Source: Candidatus Krumholzibacteriota bacterium (GTDB lineage Bacteria > Krumholzibacteriota > Krumholzibacteriia > Krumholzibacteriales > WJIX01). From it: DNA of 64,000 bases. Below are positions 1 to 9,760 of the stretch, one piece after another (within the stretch, counting starts at the first letter, position 1; each line of letters opens with the position of its first letter). The translations under genes were made by a program, and so were the position numbers. The stretch is from assembly GCA_034520215.1 (NCBI GenBank), contig JAXHNR010000001.1:1292560-1356559 (forward strand), read 5' to 3'. A model generated the notes under the pieces. The model had not been told where the DNA came from. It ran no database searches and was given only the letters and a program-made list of their open reading frames with translations.

Positions 1-189
1 AATTTTCTTATAAATGGGATATAGAAGGGTAACAAGGGTTGAAGCGAGTAAAATAGAAACAAGGAAACTTCTTACTACAGCCAGAAACAGACCGGACACC
101 AGAAAAAGAATGACAATAAGCGCTCTTCGGTTTAAGTTAAATTCTCCTCCGCCTTTTTCATCAGTCCGGTTCTCAGATCGGTCAGTCAC
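1..189 (-). CDS. AI-2E family transporter (PerM-like), N-terminal fragment
   Basis: A reading frame starts at GTG 189, with GGAGG a few bases upstream, and stays open to the left window edge (63 codons visible). After a hydrophilic start it reads one long hydrophobic stretch ending in LVTLLYPIYKKI. The pattern of a membrane helix, a short basic turn, a second helix and then a Pro followed by basic residues is typical of the N-terminus of AI-2E family (PerM/YtvI-like) permeases. It follows pcrA in the same direction with a gap of about 170 bases. The family assignment rests only on this N-terminal pattern; it could be another polytopic membrane protein. Confidence 0.5.
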   Translation of the reverse strand, partial: MTDRSENRTDEKGGGEFNLNRRALIVILFLVSGLFLAVVRSFLVSILLASTLVTLLYPIYKKI

Positions 190-274
190 ATATCCTCCGG
201 CTTTTTATTCAGGTTATCAAATCTCATACTTTTTCAGCCATCCTTTTACTCTCTGACATTGATAACTTCGTGAT

Positions 275-329
275 AAAAAACTCATACTCACAAACCCCGA
301 TATAGCATATCGAGATTAATACCGGGTTT
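275..329 (-). terminator. Possible terminator after pcrA
   Basis: AAACCC (292-297) can pair with GGGTTT (324-329). It encloses a perfect inner hairpin, CGATAT-AGC-ATATCG (298-312). On the minus strand a run of six T lies at 280-275, about 12 bases past the stem. Position after the pcrA stop fits a terminator, but the T-run is displaced, so the call is weak. Confidence 0.35.
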
Positions 330-356
330 TATTCTATCAAATTATAAAAACCGCCG

Positions 357-2510
357 CTATATAAAAGTAAAGGGGGCATAACAAGCCAGAAATTTTTTGC
401 TCCCGTGACCGGCGAAATACACAGTCACTTTCAAATCCCTGTTTCTGCCTTCAACTTCCTTTATTTTTCCAACTCCAAAGGTGGGATGTTTTACGGTAAC
501 CCCTTTTCTGTACCTTCCGTACCCGGCTGATAAAACTTTTTCATTATCGACACTATTATTTGAAGTGACAGTAAGAAGAAATCTGTCACTCGCGTGTTCT
601 CTTTCAACATTGCCAATTTCATTCTTAAGTGAATCAGGAATTTCATCGAGGAATCTCGACGGCATATTATTCTGCCAGTTTCCGAATTTCATCCTCGCGG
701 AAGATGTAAAAACAAATAGAAGCTCCTTCGCCCTTGTCATCCCCACATAAAAGAGCCTTCTTTCTTCTTCGAGCTCGCCTTCTGAATCAAAACTGGAATA
801 ATGCGGAAGCAGACCTTCCTCAAGTCCGGTAATCATAACAACCCTGTACTCGAGCCCCTTAGAATTATGAAGAGTCATAAGCGACACCGTATCCTCATTC
901 TTCATCGTATCAACCGCGCTGATAAGCGCTATCTCTTCAAGAAAATTAGCGAGTGAAGATTCCTCGGCGTCAGATACAAATCTTATCGTTTCATTAAGCA
1001 ACTCCTCTATATTCTCAAGTCTCGCCTGAGCTGTCTGGGGTTCTTTGCTTAAATATTTACGGTATCGGGTTTTTGAGATGACTTCCGAAAGAACCTCATG
1101 AGCGTTGCTCTTACGCGCGCCCAGTTCAAAAGCAGCCATCATTGTTGAAAATTTCTCCAGTTTTTCCTTCTGTAACCCGCTGAATCTTTTAAGTACGTTC
1201 TTATCTCTCAAGGATGGCAGTAAATTTCCTCCGCCGCTTTCTTCTTTGAGTTTTTCCAGTGTTACTTTACCTATCCCCCTTCGCGGAAGATTGACAACAC
1301 GGAGGAAATTAACGTCATCAGCCGGATTATTTATCAATTTGAGATATCCAAGCAGGTCTTTTATTTCCCTTCTCTCGTAAAATCTCACGCCGCCAATAAT
1401 CTGATACGGCAGTCCCCCTCGGTTCATCGACTGTTCCAAGGCTCTGGATTGAGCGTTTGTTCGGTACAAGACTGCTATTTCACTCCTTTTATATCCGTTT
1501 CTTATCAGATTTATTACAGTTTCTTTCACGGCATCGGCCTCTTCCTGTTCATCGTCGGCGAAAAACACCTGCAGAGGTCTTCCTTTACCATTATTCGACC
1601 AGAGTACTTTTCCCTTTCGCTCCGCGTTATTGGCTATAACCGAGTTAGCTGCTTTAAGAATAGTGTTGGTTGATCTATAATTCTTTTCAAGGCGGATGAT
1701 TTCGGCGTTAGTATATATACTGTCGAATTGCAGTATATTTTCAACAGCCGCGCCTCTCCACCCGTAAATTGATTGATCCTCATCCCCTACTACAAAGAGA
1801 TTCTCAGAATGGGAAGAAAGCATATCTATCATTACCATCTGTATCGGATTAGTATCCTGAAATTCGTCAACCAATACATATTTGAACTGTCTGGCGTACC
1901 GCTTCTTTATCTTTGGATTAGCTGTAAAAACCTCGACTGTCTTTGTAATCAAATCGTCAAAATCAAAGGCGTTGCACCCGCGAAGTGATAAATCATAAGC
2001 CTTATAAACTTCGGCCAGCTGTTCTTCTATATAATCAGAGGCGTCTTCATAGGCCTTATCAGGAGAAATAAGCTTATTCTTCCAGTTCGATATCTTATTC
2101 CTCGCTGAAGCATAGGGATAATCATTCAATCTCCAATTACCTTCTTTGATAATCTTTTTAACCATTCTCAATGAATCGTCTTCATCATAAATGGCGAAAT
2201 TATTTTTGAACCCTATGTGCTGCGCCTCTCTCCTCAATATCCTCAATCCCGTAGCGTGAAACGTACCGATCCAGAACGACAGGCTTCTCACATCGAGCTT
2301 TTCTTCAACTCTCGTTCTCATTTCACCTGCGGCCTTGTTTGTAAATGTAAAAGCAAGTATCCGCTCCGGTGAAACATTCTTTTCTCTTATTAAATAAGCA
2401 ATTCTTTCAGTAAGAACCTTGGTTTTCCCACTTCCCGCCCCGGCAAGAACAAGTACATACCCATCACCCGAGAGAACGGCTTCCCTTTGCTGCTTGTTAA
2501 GTATGCTCAT
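357..2510 (-). CDS. pcrA: ATP-dependent DNA helicase PcrA/UvrD
   Basis: A 717-aa superfamily 1A 3'-5' DNA helicase acting in repair and removal of recombination intermediates. The N-terminus has the Q-motif region (LNKQQREAV) and Walker A GAGSGKT. Motif II is DEFQDTNPIQ, motif III is EDQSIYGWRGA, the motif IV/V region contains LMTLHNSKGLEY, and motif VI is EERRLFYVGMTRA. The C-terminus carries the PcrA-type tail (VKHPTFGVGKI, then a basic strand ending near YAPFTFI), which binds RNA polymerase in known PcrA proteins. Length is usual for the family. The gene ends in TAG at a natural family end, which shows that TAG is a working stop codon here. It lies 50 bp downstream of the peptidase/barrel gene and is probably co-transcribed with it. 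Confidence 0.95.
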   Translation of the reverse strand: MSILNKQQREAVLSGDGYVLVLAGAGSGKTKVLTERIAYLIREKNVSPERILAFTFTNKAAGEMRTRVEEKLDVRSLSFWIGTFHATGLRILRREAQHIGFKNNFAIYDEDDSLRMVKKIIKEGNWRLNDYPYASARNKISNWKNKLISPDKAYEDASDYIEEQLAEVYKAYDLSLRGCNAFDFDDLITKTVEVFTANPKIKKRYARQFKYVLVDEFQDTNPIQMVMIDMLSSHSENLFVVGDEDQSIYGWRGAAVENILQFDSIYTNAEIIRLEKNYRSTNTILKAANSVIANNAERKGKVLWSNNGKGRPLQVFFADDEQEEADAVKETVINLIRNGYKRSEIAVLYRTNAQSRALEQSMNRGGLPYQIIGGVRFYERREIKDLLGYLKLINNPADDVNFLRVVNLPRRGIGKVTLEKLKEESGGGNLLPSLRDKNVLKRFSGLQKEKLEKFSTMMAAFELGARKSNAHEVLSEVISKTRYRKYLSKEPQTAQARLENIEELLNETIRFVSDAEESSLANFLEEIALISAVDTMKNEDTVSLMTLHNSKGLEYRVVMITGLEEGLLPHYSSFDSEGELEEERRLFYVGMTRAKELLFVFTSSARMKFGNWQNNMPSRFLDEIPDSLKNEIGNVEREHASDRFLLTVTSNNSVDNEKVLSAGYGRYRKGVTVKHPTFGVGKIKEVEGRNRDLKVTVYFAGHGSKKFLACYAPFTFI

Positions 2511-2560
2511 ACGAAAGATTCTCCTCTAAAATAAAAATGCGTGAAATCTATATTAAAAAT

Positions 2561-5500
2561 TCAAAATTGGGGGCCTATATAAAAATGAAAGGATGGACTT
2601 CCAGTGGAAGAGAAATCAGTAGGCCAACCGAGCTGAAAGTTAAGAATCAACATACCTACCCTCATATATAATCCGGCTCCAAAATCACTGTAAAATTTTA
2701 AATCATTTATTTCAATGGCTTCTATTCCCGGCGGGAGTTTTTCCACATAACGGTTTTCTCCCCAGACTGAACCGGAATCAAAAAACAAAGTACCTCCGAT
2801 ATTAGTTAAAGCCCACCTGCCGGGCCAACCAAATATTATAGCATCCACCAGAGGATATCTGTATTCCAGATTGAAAAGCATCATTCTTGAACCCTGAAAC
2901 TGCAGATAATCATACCCCCGCATTGTTACAGGTCCGCCCAGGAAGAAATATCTGGCATCCCTTCCGAGACTGGTACTTCCAACAGCTCTGAAAGCAAGAT
3001 AATTCCTGTAGAATAGCGGGATGTACTTTCTGTAATCATAAAAAGCGGTTGAACGCACAAGATCGTCTGATAAGAAGGACAGAGAACGCGACAAACTAAG
3101 CATCCATCTCGAGCCGATTACGGGACCGAACGAACCATAATACGCCGTATCATGGACGAGTGAAATAGCCGGCTGAAATAATCTGCGAGAATTCTTTTTT
3201 CCTGTTGGATAGTAATAACTTCCGTAATTATCAAAGAATTCTCTTTGAGAAACATAGGCCTGCATTTCCAGATCGAGTCTTGTAAATGTTGAAAAGGGAT
3301 AACTTACCATACCGAACAGACCGTAATTCCTTTCTGAAAACATGCGGTAATCAAGAAAGGCTTCTCCCAGTGAAGTTGTCCTTGAATTCAGGTAGCTTTT
3401 AAACTGGAATATTCCAAAAGCATAATCTAATCTTTTGCGCAGATAGTAATAGGATAACATGATATCGCTGTCTTCAATCGACCTGTGAATATTGAAAGAA
3501 AGATAGAGATGATGATTTCCGAGAAGATCACTGAAAGCAACCTGATTCATCAATCCAAACCCGAACCCTGTTGAATAAAGAAGCCCCATTCCGTTACCTA
3601 TATAATCAGCTGAAAATTTCGTTTCATATGGTTGTGTTGTGCCGACCTTTTTTTTCATTCTCTCCCGGAGAACTTTTAGTGTATCCGGATCCGCGTTTTT
3701 CCCTACGTCTTCATCAATTGCAACTTCAGGAAATTTTTCTGCTGAATCGGAGGACGAAATCTCCATGCCGTTATGATCCGCTTTTTTTCCTCCCTTCAGA
3801 CTATCCGATTCAGATCTAAAGGGTTCAAACACATCTTCATTCTTTTCGGCATCGATAACGTTAATTTCTCCGGCAACATCACCATCACCAACATCAGGAA
3901 AAACTTCATTAATTCTATCTTCCACGGAGACACGAGTAGAATCACCTTCGGGCCGTGTATATCCGCTGCCGCCGGACTGAAAAACATCAACACCGCCGGT
4001 AGAATATGATTTCTTCGATTTTTCCCCGAATGAATCAATCACAAAGATATCATAACCCGCCGAATTAAAAGCTGTAAACGCCAGCCTGTCGCTTTCTGCG
4101 CTGTATGTTGGACTATCTATACCCCCCAAAACATCTGTAAACCGGTAATACTTGCCCAGCTGAACACTGCCCCTGTAAAGATTCCATATTCCGCTCTCAT
4201 TAGATGAAAAGACAACCTGCTTTCCTTCATCTATAATTACAGGGGAACTATCGTCACCCTTCGTCTTTATAATTCTTTCCTTGTTGCCTGTAGCTATATC
4301 AACGCTCCATATATCACTTCGGTGAACATCCTTTTTTACTTTTGTATTAAAATAGTCAAAGCTTACTTTTTCCTTATCTTTTCCGGATTTACTGAATTGG
4401 GGGTTCGGAACAACCCTCTCTGACTTGCAGTATACCAATCTTTTTCCGTCCGGAAACCAGGAAGGATCTTTTTCATCCCCAACATCGCTTGTTAACCTGA
4501 CTAGACAATCTTCACTGATTTTATAGAGGTAGAGGTCTGTCTGACCTAATGTTACACCAACAACAGCAATTTCGTCCCCGCGGGGAGACCAGGCCGGGCT
4601 ATAAAAGAAATCAAGAGGGATCTCTATTTTATGGGTGACCTTTCCCCCTGGAATACTCATAATAAACAACTTATCGAGACCATCCGATTTTGCCACAAAA
4701 GCAATCTTGTTACCTTCCGGATTTATAGTCAGGTTAGATCTTATTATCCTTAATGATTCAAACTCTTCTGACAACTGACCCTTTAATAAAGTCTCTTCAA
4801 TTTCACCCGTCACCGCGTTCATCAGGAATATACCGTCGAGCCCCTCGCGGTCTGAATAGTAAATAATATGTTCCCCGCCGGGGGAAATAGCCGGTTTGAT
4901 ATTTCTGTAATGATGGTTTTTTTTATGATCAGTAACCCTTCTGCCGTATTCTTCGGGTTCCATTTTATCCGCGTAGAGGGGCCAGTATTTTCTACGTATA
5001 CTTTTAGCCCATTCATGAGTCAGATCTTCTGTAGATATACCTATCGTTTCGTTAAGAGCCCTTTCAATCGACCGGGTCGAGCCAAGGCGGTTCATTATAT
5101 CTATAATTTTGCGCTTTCCGTATGTTCTGACAATGTAGTCAATTACTGACTGTCCGGCTTTATAAGCCATGTAGCCGCCAGTAAACTCGAGATTTCGAGG
5201 AAGATAATCGAAGATTGCCGCGTCACGCATAAACATCTCGCCTTCATCGTCATATCCCTTAGAATAGTATTCCGAACACCCTTCAGCGAACCAGAGAGGT
5301 ATCCGAAAAAGCATACTCCTCGAAAAAACGGAACGCAGCAGATTGCCATAGATGATATCAAATTCAAATATATGAATCAGTTCATGTACGGCAGTGTTTC
5401 TGTAATCTTCGTTTGATCCGCTAAAATGCAGCACAATACGTCCCCTGTTGGGTTCCGCGAACGCTTGAACACCTTCAGGAATCAAACTCCACGTTGTATT

Positions 5501-5848
5501 GGTCTGCTGAAAAGCTGAATGACTTCCATAAACAATAACGGGAATCCTGGACTTAATATCATGCTCAAAACTCCCGGACAAATCCCTGTATCCATCTTCG
5601 AGCATTGCTCCCGTTCGGGCCGCAAGATTCCTGTATCCTTTACTAAAATGAATGTCAAAATGAGGTGTTTTCAAAATTTGCCATTCAAACTGATCATACT
5701 GAACTTTATTTTTACCAAAACTCCATGCCTGCGCCCCCGCTTCCCCGTTAAAAAAAGAAATAGCAAGGATAAACAGAATAAAAAGGATTATCCTGTAAAA
5801 GTAATTATCACTCGTCTTATATAATCTTGGTCCTGCTTTAGAAAACAT
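2561..5848 (-). CDS. Secreted metallopeptidase-like, TolB-type propeller and Omp85-type barrel fusion protein
   Basis: A 1095-aa predicted outer-membrane protein. A signal sequence (hydrophobic core about residues 19-34, ending near AGAQA) leads into a gluzincin-like domain with HELIH at about 155-159 and a third ligand in WFAEGCSEYY (Glu about 189). Several WD40/PD40 TolB-like repeats follow (about 300-640), with signatures such as IIYYSDREGLDGIFLMN and PSWFPDGKRLVY. An acidic linker follows (about 640-730). The last 350 or so residues resemble an Omp85/BamA surface-antigen barrel, including GGPVTMRGYDYLQFQG (the RGY loop-6 motif) and a C-terminal aromatic strand ending in F. It starts 6 bp after tamB, in the tamA-tamB unit. 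Domain identities follow known families; the combined function is inferred, for example an envelope quality-control or export factor. Whether the peptidase is active cannot be seen. Confidence 0.75.
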   Translation of the reverse strand: MFSKAGPRLYKTSDNYFYRIILFILFILAISFFNGEAGAQAWSFGKNKVQYDQFEWQILKTPHFDIHFSKGYRNLAARTGAMLEDGYRDLSGSFEHDIKSRIPVIVYGSHSAFQQTNTTWSLIPEGVQAFAEPNRGRIVLHFSGSNEDYRNTAVHELIHIFEFDIIYGNLLRSVFSRSMLFRIPLWFAEGCSEYYSKGYDDEGEMFMRDAAIFDYLPRNLEFTGGYMAYKAGQSVIDYIVRTYGKRKIIDIMNRLGSTRSIERALNETIGISTEDLTHEWAKSIRRKYWPLYADKMEPEEYGRRVTDHKKNHHYRNIKPAISPGGEHIIYYSDREGLDGIFLMNAVTGEIEETLLKGQLSEEFESLRIIRSNLTINPEGNKIAFVAKSDGLDKLFIMSIPGGKVTHKIEIPLDFFYSPAWSPRGDEIAVVGVTLGQTDLYLYKISEDCLVRLTSDVGDEKDPSWFPDGKRLVYCKSERVVPNPQFSKSGKDKEKVSFDYFNTKVKKDVHRSDIWSVDIATGNKERIIKTKGDDSSPVIIDEGKQVVFSSNESGIWNLYRGSVQLGKYYRFTDVLGGIDSPTYSAESDRLAFTAFNSAGYDIFVIDSFGEKSKKSYSTGGVDVFQSGGSGYTRPEGDSTRVSVEDRINEVFPDVGDGDVAGEINVIDAEKNEDVFEPFRSESDSLKGGKKADHNGMEISSSDSAEKFPEVAIDEDVGKNADPDTLKVLRERMKKKVGTTQPYETKFSADYIGNGMGLLYSTGFGFGLMNQVAFSDLLGNHHLYLSFNIHRSIEDSDIMLSYYYLRKRLDYAFGIFQFKSYLNSRTTSLGEAFLDYRMFSERNYGLFGMVSYPFSTFTRLDLEMQAYVSQREFFDNYGSYYYPTGKKNSRRLFQPAISLVHDTAYYGSFGPVIGSRWMLSLSRSLSFLSDDLVRSTAFYDYRKYIPLFYRNYLAFRAVGSTSLGRDARYFFLGGPVTMRGYDYLQFQGSRMMLFNLEYRYPLVDAIIFGWPGRWALTNIGGTLFFDSGSVWGENRYVEKLPPGIEAIEINDLKFYSDFGAGLYMRVGMLILNFQLGWPTDFSSTGSPSFHFYIGPQF

Positions 5849-5854
5849 AGATTA

Positions 5855-8800
5855 TCAGAATTCCCACCTGACTTTAATGTCAAAATTTACTTCATCACTG
5901 TTACTTCTGCTCTCCCCAATGAATGCTCTATCTGAATGCATATATTCTGAACGTATCATAAAAAGATCGCTGATTCTATATTCTACTTCAAAATTTCGTT
6001 CGGTAAATACCGTTAATCCTTGTTTATACTTGACATATAATCCCTGTGAAAGATATTTACCTACGGCTAACATCGTTTCTTTCTCACCTGCCGTACTATG
6101 TGAATTCAAACTCTGGGTGTTTTGCTCAAGAGAAACGGTAAATCCCTCCATTTGTGAATTCAGGACATTCTCGAAATAATTGGCGGCCAGGTTTTGTGCT
6201 GTTCCAAGGGCGTCCCACTCGTCTTTGTTTCCATCCCTTGACCCTACGATTCCACCTCCCAACATCTTCCAAATATCCGTTTCACTATATCCGCTATCTT
6301 CATGATGAAGTGACAACCTGGGCTGAGGGTCATCTTCATCCCATAAAATAGTCAAATAGATCCTTTTTCCCTCAGGGTCAAGTGTCTCGGCTTCAATGTC
6401 CACAATCGGTCTGAATTGGCCGGCATTGGCAAAAACGAGAGTTCCCGAAATTATTCTGAATTTATTATTGTAAATATTATACCATCCCCGATGGAGCCGA
6501 AGTGTTCCTCTTATATACGTCCCGTTCCTGTCATGAAACAGAACAACTTCTCCGAGGAATTCAACGTTTGCATCGGGAGTGCGTATTCGCGCGTCTCCTT
6601 CTATATCAAGGTTTATTTCAGCTAACCAGGAAGGGACATTGATATTCATACCATTCCCCCCTTCTCCCATTTTAGCAAGATCATAATATAACTCAACCTT
6701 GTTAATTTTGAGATCACCCGTCAACGATGGTATTATGCTGTTTTCAATTTCTTTATTTCCTATCATCAACCTTCCGCTTACAACCGCCATAACATCTCTT
6801 ATTCCGGCAACGAGAACTTTGTCTAAGTCTATTGACACATCATAATTGACAGGTTTCCACTCCCGTAAAACAATATTCCCGGAGCAATTGAATTTACCAT
6901 TCTTGCCTTCTTTACCTCTGAGACTATTAATCTTTATCAATGTATCTTCCAGGCTTATTTGGGAATTTACATCCCAAAATCTTTCTTCCAAACCGGCCGG
7001 TCTAAATCCCGCGTTTAAGAGTGATATGCTGCCTGACAAATCCGGGTCGTTTATACTGCCTTCAACACTAAACCTCAATGAACCAACTCCGTCCGCTTCC
7101 GCCACAAGATCTGATATATCATCCACTTTATCAAGATCACAATCGGGTAATACAAGATTAAAATTAACAGGCTTTTCCTTATCAAGAGAATAGAACCACT
7201 TCTTCTTCCGCAGGGGCAAAAATCCGTCCAACTTGCCTTCCCCTGAAGGCGGCACGAATATTGTTCCGCCAAAATTAATCCGGTCTCCCCTTGCCCAGGC
7301 GTGCACATCCACCCTGGGAATAATAATGTGACGCAAAGCCAGATCATTGATCGCTCCGTCAAAATATATTTCAGGATGCGCGAGTGAATCAGTTAAAACG
7401 AGTTTTCCGGTAAAAGTTCCGTCTGAAAAGGGAACGTTGCCGAAATATTCGGCGAAGGGTTTCATCTTCAATTTTGCTGAATAGATCTCTAAGTCAACAA
7501 CAGCATGTCGGAAAGCATCAACCCCATTCTCCTTAATCTCCTTCCAGGAAGTCCCCTCTATTGTTCCGCTTGCGAACCCAAATCCGGCTGTAGTCGATAA
7601 ACTAAGCGAATCGATCTCGCAGAACCCGTCTCTGTAAGAAGCATTAACGGCAAGAGACTTTACAGTCAAGGTGTCAACTGCCCCCTCTGATAATCCCAGA
7701 TCAATCTTAACCGACGGATCGGATATGTCTCCGGTAAAAGTAAGGGCTCCACGCGCCTTACCCTCCAGCGGGACCGATATTAATCCGGAACGGTTTAAGA
7801 GTGATGCGTCCAGCCTGTCAAAACTGAATTTGCCATTCAGTGTATTTGCTGATTTGTTTAGTGTACCTCCAAAATATAAAGCACCGAGTTTCGAATGAAA
7901 CTGAAGATCGTCAAAAAGCATTGTTGAATCACCAATAACAATATCAAAATTGCCGCTGCTCATCCATTCTTCACCCAGGGTTTCAAGAAGAACATCTCTG
8001 AACGCGAATTTTGTCAGATCTCCATCTTTTATTATTTCGCCCCACATACTTGCCTTGAAATCGGATCCTCTAAGATTAAGCCTTTTTATGTTGGCCCTTC
8101 CCCCGGAATAATCAAGAGATAATTCTATTCCGGAAAACTCAAAGGGATCTATATAACAACTATCTCCTGAAAGATCCAGAAAGAGACTGTCGTGTTCAGC
8201 CCTTTTCATTGCAAGTTTAATTTGTCCATCGGGAATTAAAACATTCCTATATTCAAAATTTCTGCATTCTCCGCTTACACGCAAATCCCAGGAATCAAAA
8301 GTACCCCGCCATAATCCTCTTACATTAATTCCGGACCTGTACTGCTCAATATTGAAATAGGGAAACAGGGTGTCAGATGCTTCACATTGAACATCAACAA
8401 AGAGGTTTACTTCATCTTTCCCCGTTATGCTTCCGTGTATGTCTGCAGTATGAGTTGGCGACACCATCCGGACGTTCTTAAGAAACAGACTGTCCGCTCT
8501 ATAAATACCGTAAATATCAGCATGTTCAAAAGGGAATCTTCTAAAATGACCCTTTTTAAGCTCAAACCGGAGTTTCATTTCACCATTTGAGAAATAATAT
8601 TCAATCCCCATTTTACCGGTAAAATCAGTTTCCGGAAGGCCGATTCCGGGATAAAAACCCTTTGAAAGATCAACGTTCTCAACTTTTAAGCTGATATTTA
8701 ACATCTTCTTTGCATCAAATAAATAAACACCGTCACCTTCCACGTATGCTCCGTTAAGTCCTCCTTTAAAGTGATTGAACCTGACAGTAGAATCTTTCGC

Positions 8801-9745
8801 GGTTATATCAAAATCGAAATTCTCGAGGGCAAAACCTCCAATTATTCCACCCGTTTCCCCCTTTAAATCCAAACTATCCCCCTCTGAGCGCAGGTCAAAA
8901 ACACCGGTCAGTCTCCCTCTGGTTTCAGTTTCAAAATTAAGAGCCCGGGTTAATTCCTCAAAATCAAAGGGGGTGGCATTCACGTGTAAATTTATATTCA
9001 TAGAGCGCGGATCAAAACTTCCTTCAAACTTCAGTTTGGAGGTACCCGTGCGAACTGAATAATTTTCAAGTGATATACTGCTTCCCGTATCTCTTTTCTT
9101 TTCAGCGGGTTTCCATACTATATCTCCCTTCATTTCATTTATATTTATCTTTCTGGTAATAAAATCGCAGGAACCGTTCAGCGTATGGAGATAAACCGCT
9201 TCTTCTTCCGAGACTACAGAAGCGAGAAGATCGATATTCTTAACAGCTTCCGCTGTATTTGACCCCTGGTATATTACCTGACCATTAGAAATAAGCAGTT
9301 CTTCAACCGTAAATCTGAATAATCTGCCCAATACCTCACTCCCACCGGGAATTCTGTCAGCTTTGGCGGGGCTGGGTTTAATCCATAAATGAGGACTAAA
9401 AAAAGACAGCTTTTCCAAATTATGTTTACTTCCAAGGAGAGAAACAAGATCGAACTGACAGTAAATTTTATCTATTCTTATTACATCGTATGAGAAATCT
9501 TCACCTGCGTAACGAACGATAACATTCCGGATTGTAAGCCTGTTGAGAGGATTTCCGCTAATTTTGCCTATTTCCAGTTTATAGTCAGTCCCATGTAAAT
9601 AGTAACTACCCAGGACACCCGCCGCTCTATCGGCGAAAAAACCGGTATGCATAAAGAGCACACCAATAGTTAACGCCAGGATCACCAAGATAATCACAGA
9701 GGAAATAGAGAGAAGGATCCTTTTTTTTATTATTTTTTTAGTCAT
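5855..9745 (-). CDS. tamB: TamB-like translocation and assembly module protein (DUF490)
   Basis: A 1296-aa protein with one N-terminal membrane anchor (IIKKRILLSISSVIILVILALTIG, about residues 4-27). A very long beta-rich region of AsmA/TamB-like repeats follows, and the C-terminus is of DUF490 type (MLGGGIVGSRDG, then GLYVKYKQGLTVF and a final strand ending in WEF). Known TamB proteins span the periplasm as a hydrophobic groove. They work with the Omp85 protein TamA in outer-membrane protein insertion and/or phospholipid transport. The adjacent upstream gene encodes an Omp85 protein with 15 bp between them, which supports a TamA-TamB pair. Sequence conservation is low, as is usual for the family, so the call rests on architecture, C-terminus and context. 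Confidence 0.85.
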   Translation of the reverse strand: MTKKIIKKRILLSISSVIILVILALTIGVLFMHTGFFADRAAGVLGSYYLHGTDYKLEIGKISGNPLNRLTIRNVIVRYAGEDFSYDVIRIDKIYCQFDLVSLLGSKHNLEKLSFFSPHLWIKPSPAKADRIPGGSEVLGRLFRFTVEELLISNGQVIYQGSNTAEAVKNIDLLASVVSEEEAVYLHTLNGSCDFITRKININEMKGDIVWKPAEKKRDTGSSISLENYSVRTGTSKLKFEGSFDPRSMNINLHVNATPFDFEELTRALNFETETRGRLTGVFDLRSEGDSLDLKGETGGIIGGFALENFDFDITAKDSTVRFNHFKGGLNGAYVEGDGVYLFDAKKMLNISLKVENVDLSKGFYPGIGLPETDFTGKMGIEYYFSNGEMKLRFELKKGHFRRFPFEHADIYGIYRADSLFLKNVRMVSPTHTADIHGSITGKDEVNLFVDVQCEASDTLFPYFNIEQYRSGINVRGLWRGTFDSWDLRVSGECRNFEYRNVLIPDGQIKLAMKRAEHDSLFLDLSGDSCYIDPFEFSGIELSLDYSGGRANIKRLNLRGSDFKASMWGEIIKDGDLTKFAFRDVLLETLGEEWMSSGNFDIVIGDSTMLFDDLQFHSKLGALYFGGTLNKSANTLNGKFSFDRLDASLLNRSGLISVPLEGKARGALTFTGDISDPSVKIDLGLSEGAVDTLTVKSLAVNASYRDGFCEIDSLSLSTTAGFGFASGTIEGTSWKEIKENGVDAFRHAVVDLEIYSAKLKMKPFAEYFGNVPFSDGTFTGKLVLTDSLAHPEIYFDGAINDLALRHIIIPRVDVHAWARGDRINFGGTIFVPPSGEGKLDGFLPLRKKKWFYSLDKEKPVNFNLVLPDCDLDKVDDISDLVAEADGVGSLRFSVEGSINDPDLSGSISLLNAGFRPAGLEERFWDVNSQISLEDTLIKINSLRGKEGKNGKFNCSGNIVLREWKPVNYDVSIDLDKVLVAGIRDVMAVVSGRLMIGNKEIENSIIPSLTGDLKINKVELYYDLAKMGEGGNGMNINVPSWLAEINLDIEGDARIRTPDANVEFLGEVVLFHDRNGTYIRGTLRLHRGWYNIYNNKFRIISGTLVFANAGQFRPIVDIEAETLDPEGKRIYLTILWDEDDPQPRLSLHHEDSGYSETDIWKMLGGGIVGSRDGNKDEWDALGTAQNLAANYFENVLNSQMEGFTVSLEQNTQSLNSHSTAGEKETMLAVGKYLSQGLYVKYKQGLTVFTERNFEVEYRISDLFMIRSEYMHSDRAFIGESRSNSDEVNFDIKVRWEF

Positions 9746-9760
9746 CGTTTCCCTCTCCCA

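Noticed and set aside
14-256. 80-aa plus-strand frame at the left edge
   Set aside because: The opposite strand encodes a hydrophobic permease-like N-terminus with an SD; the plus frame has no SD or recognisable motif.
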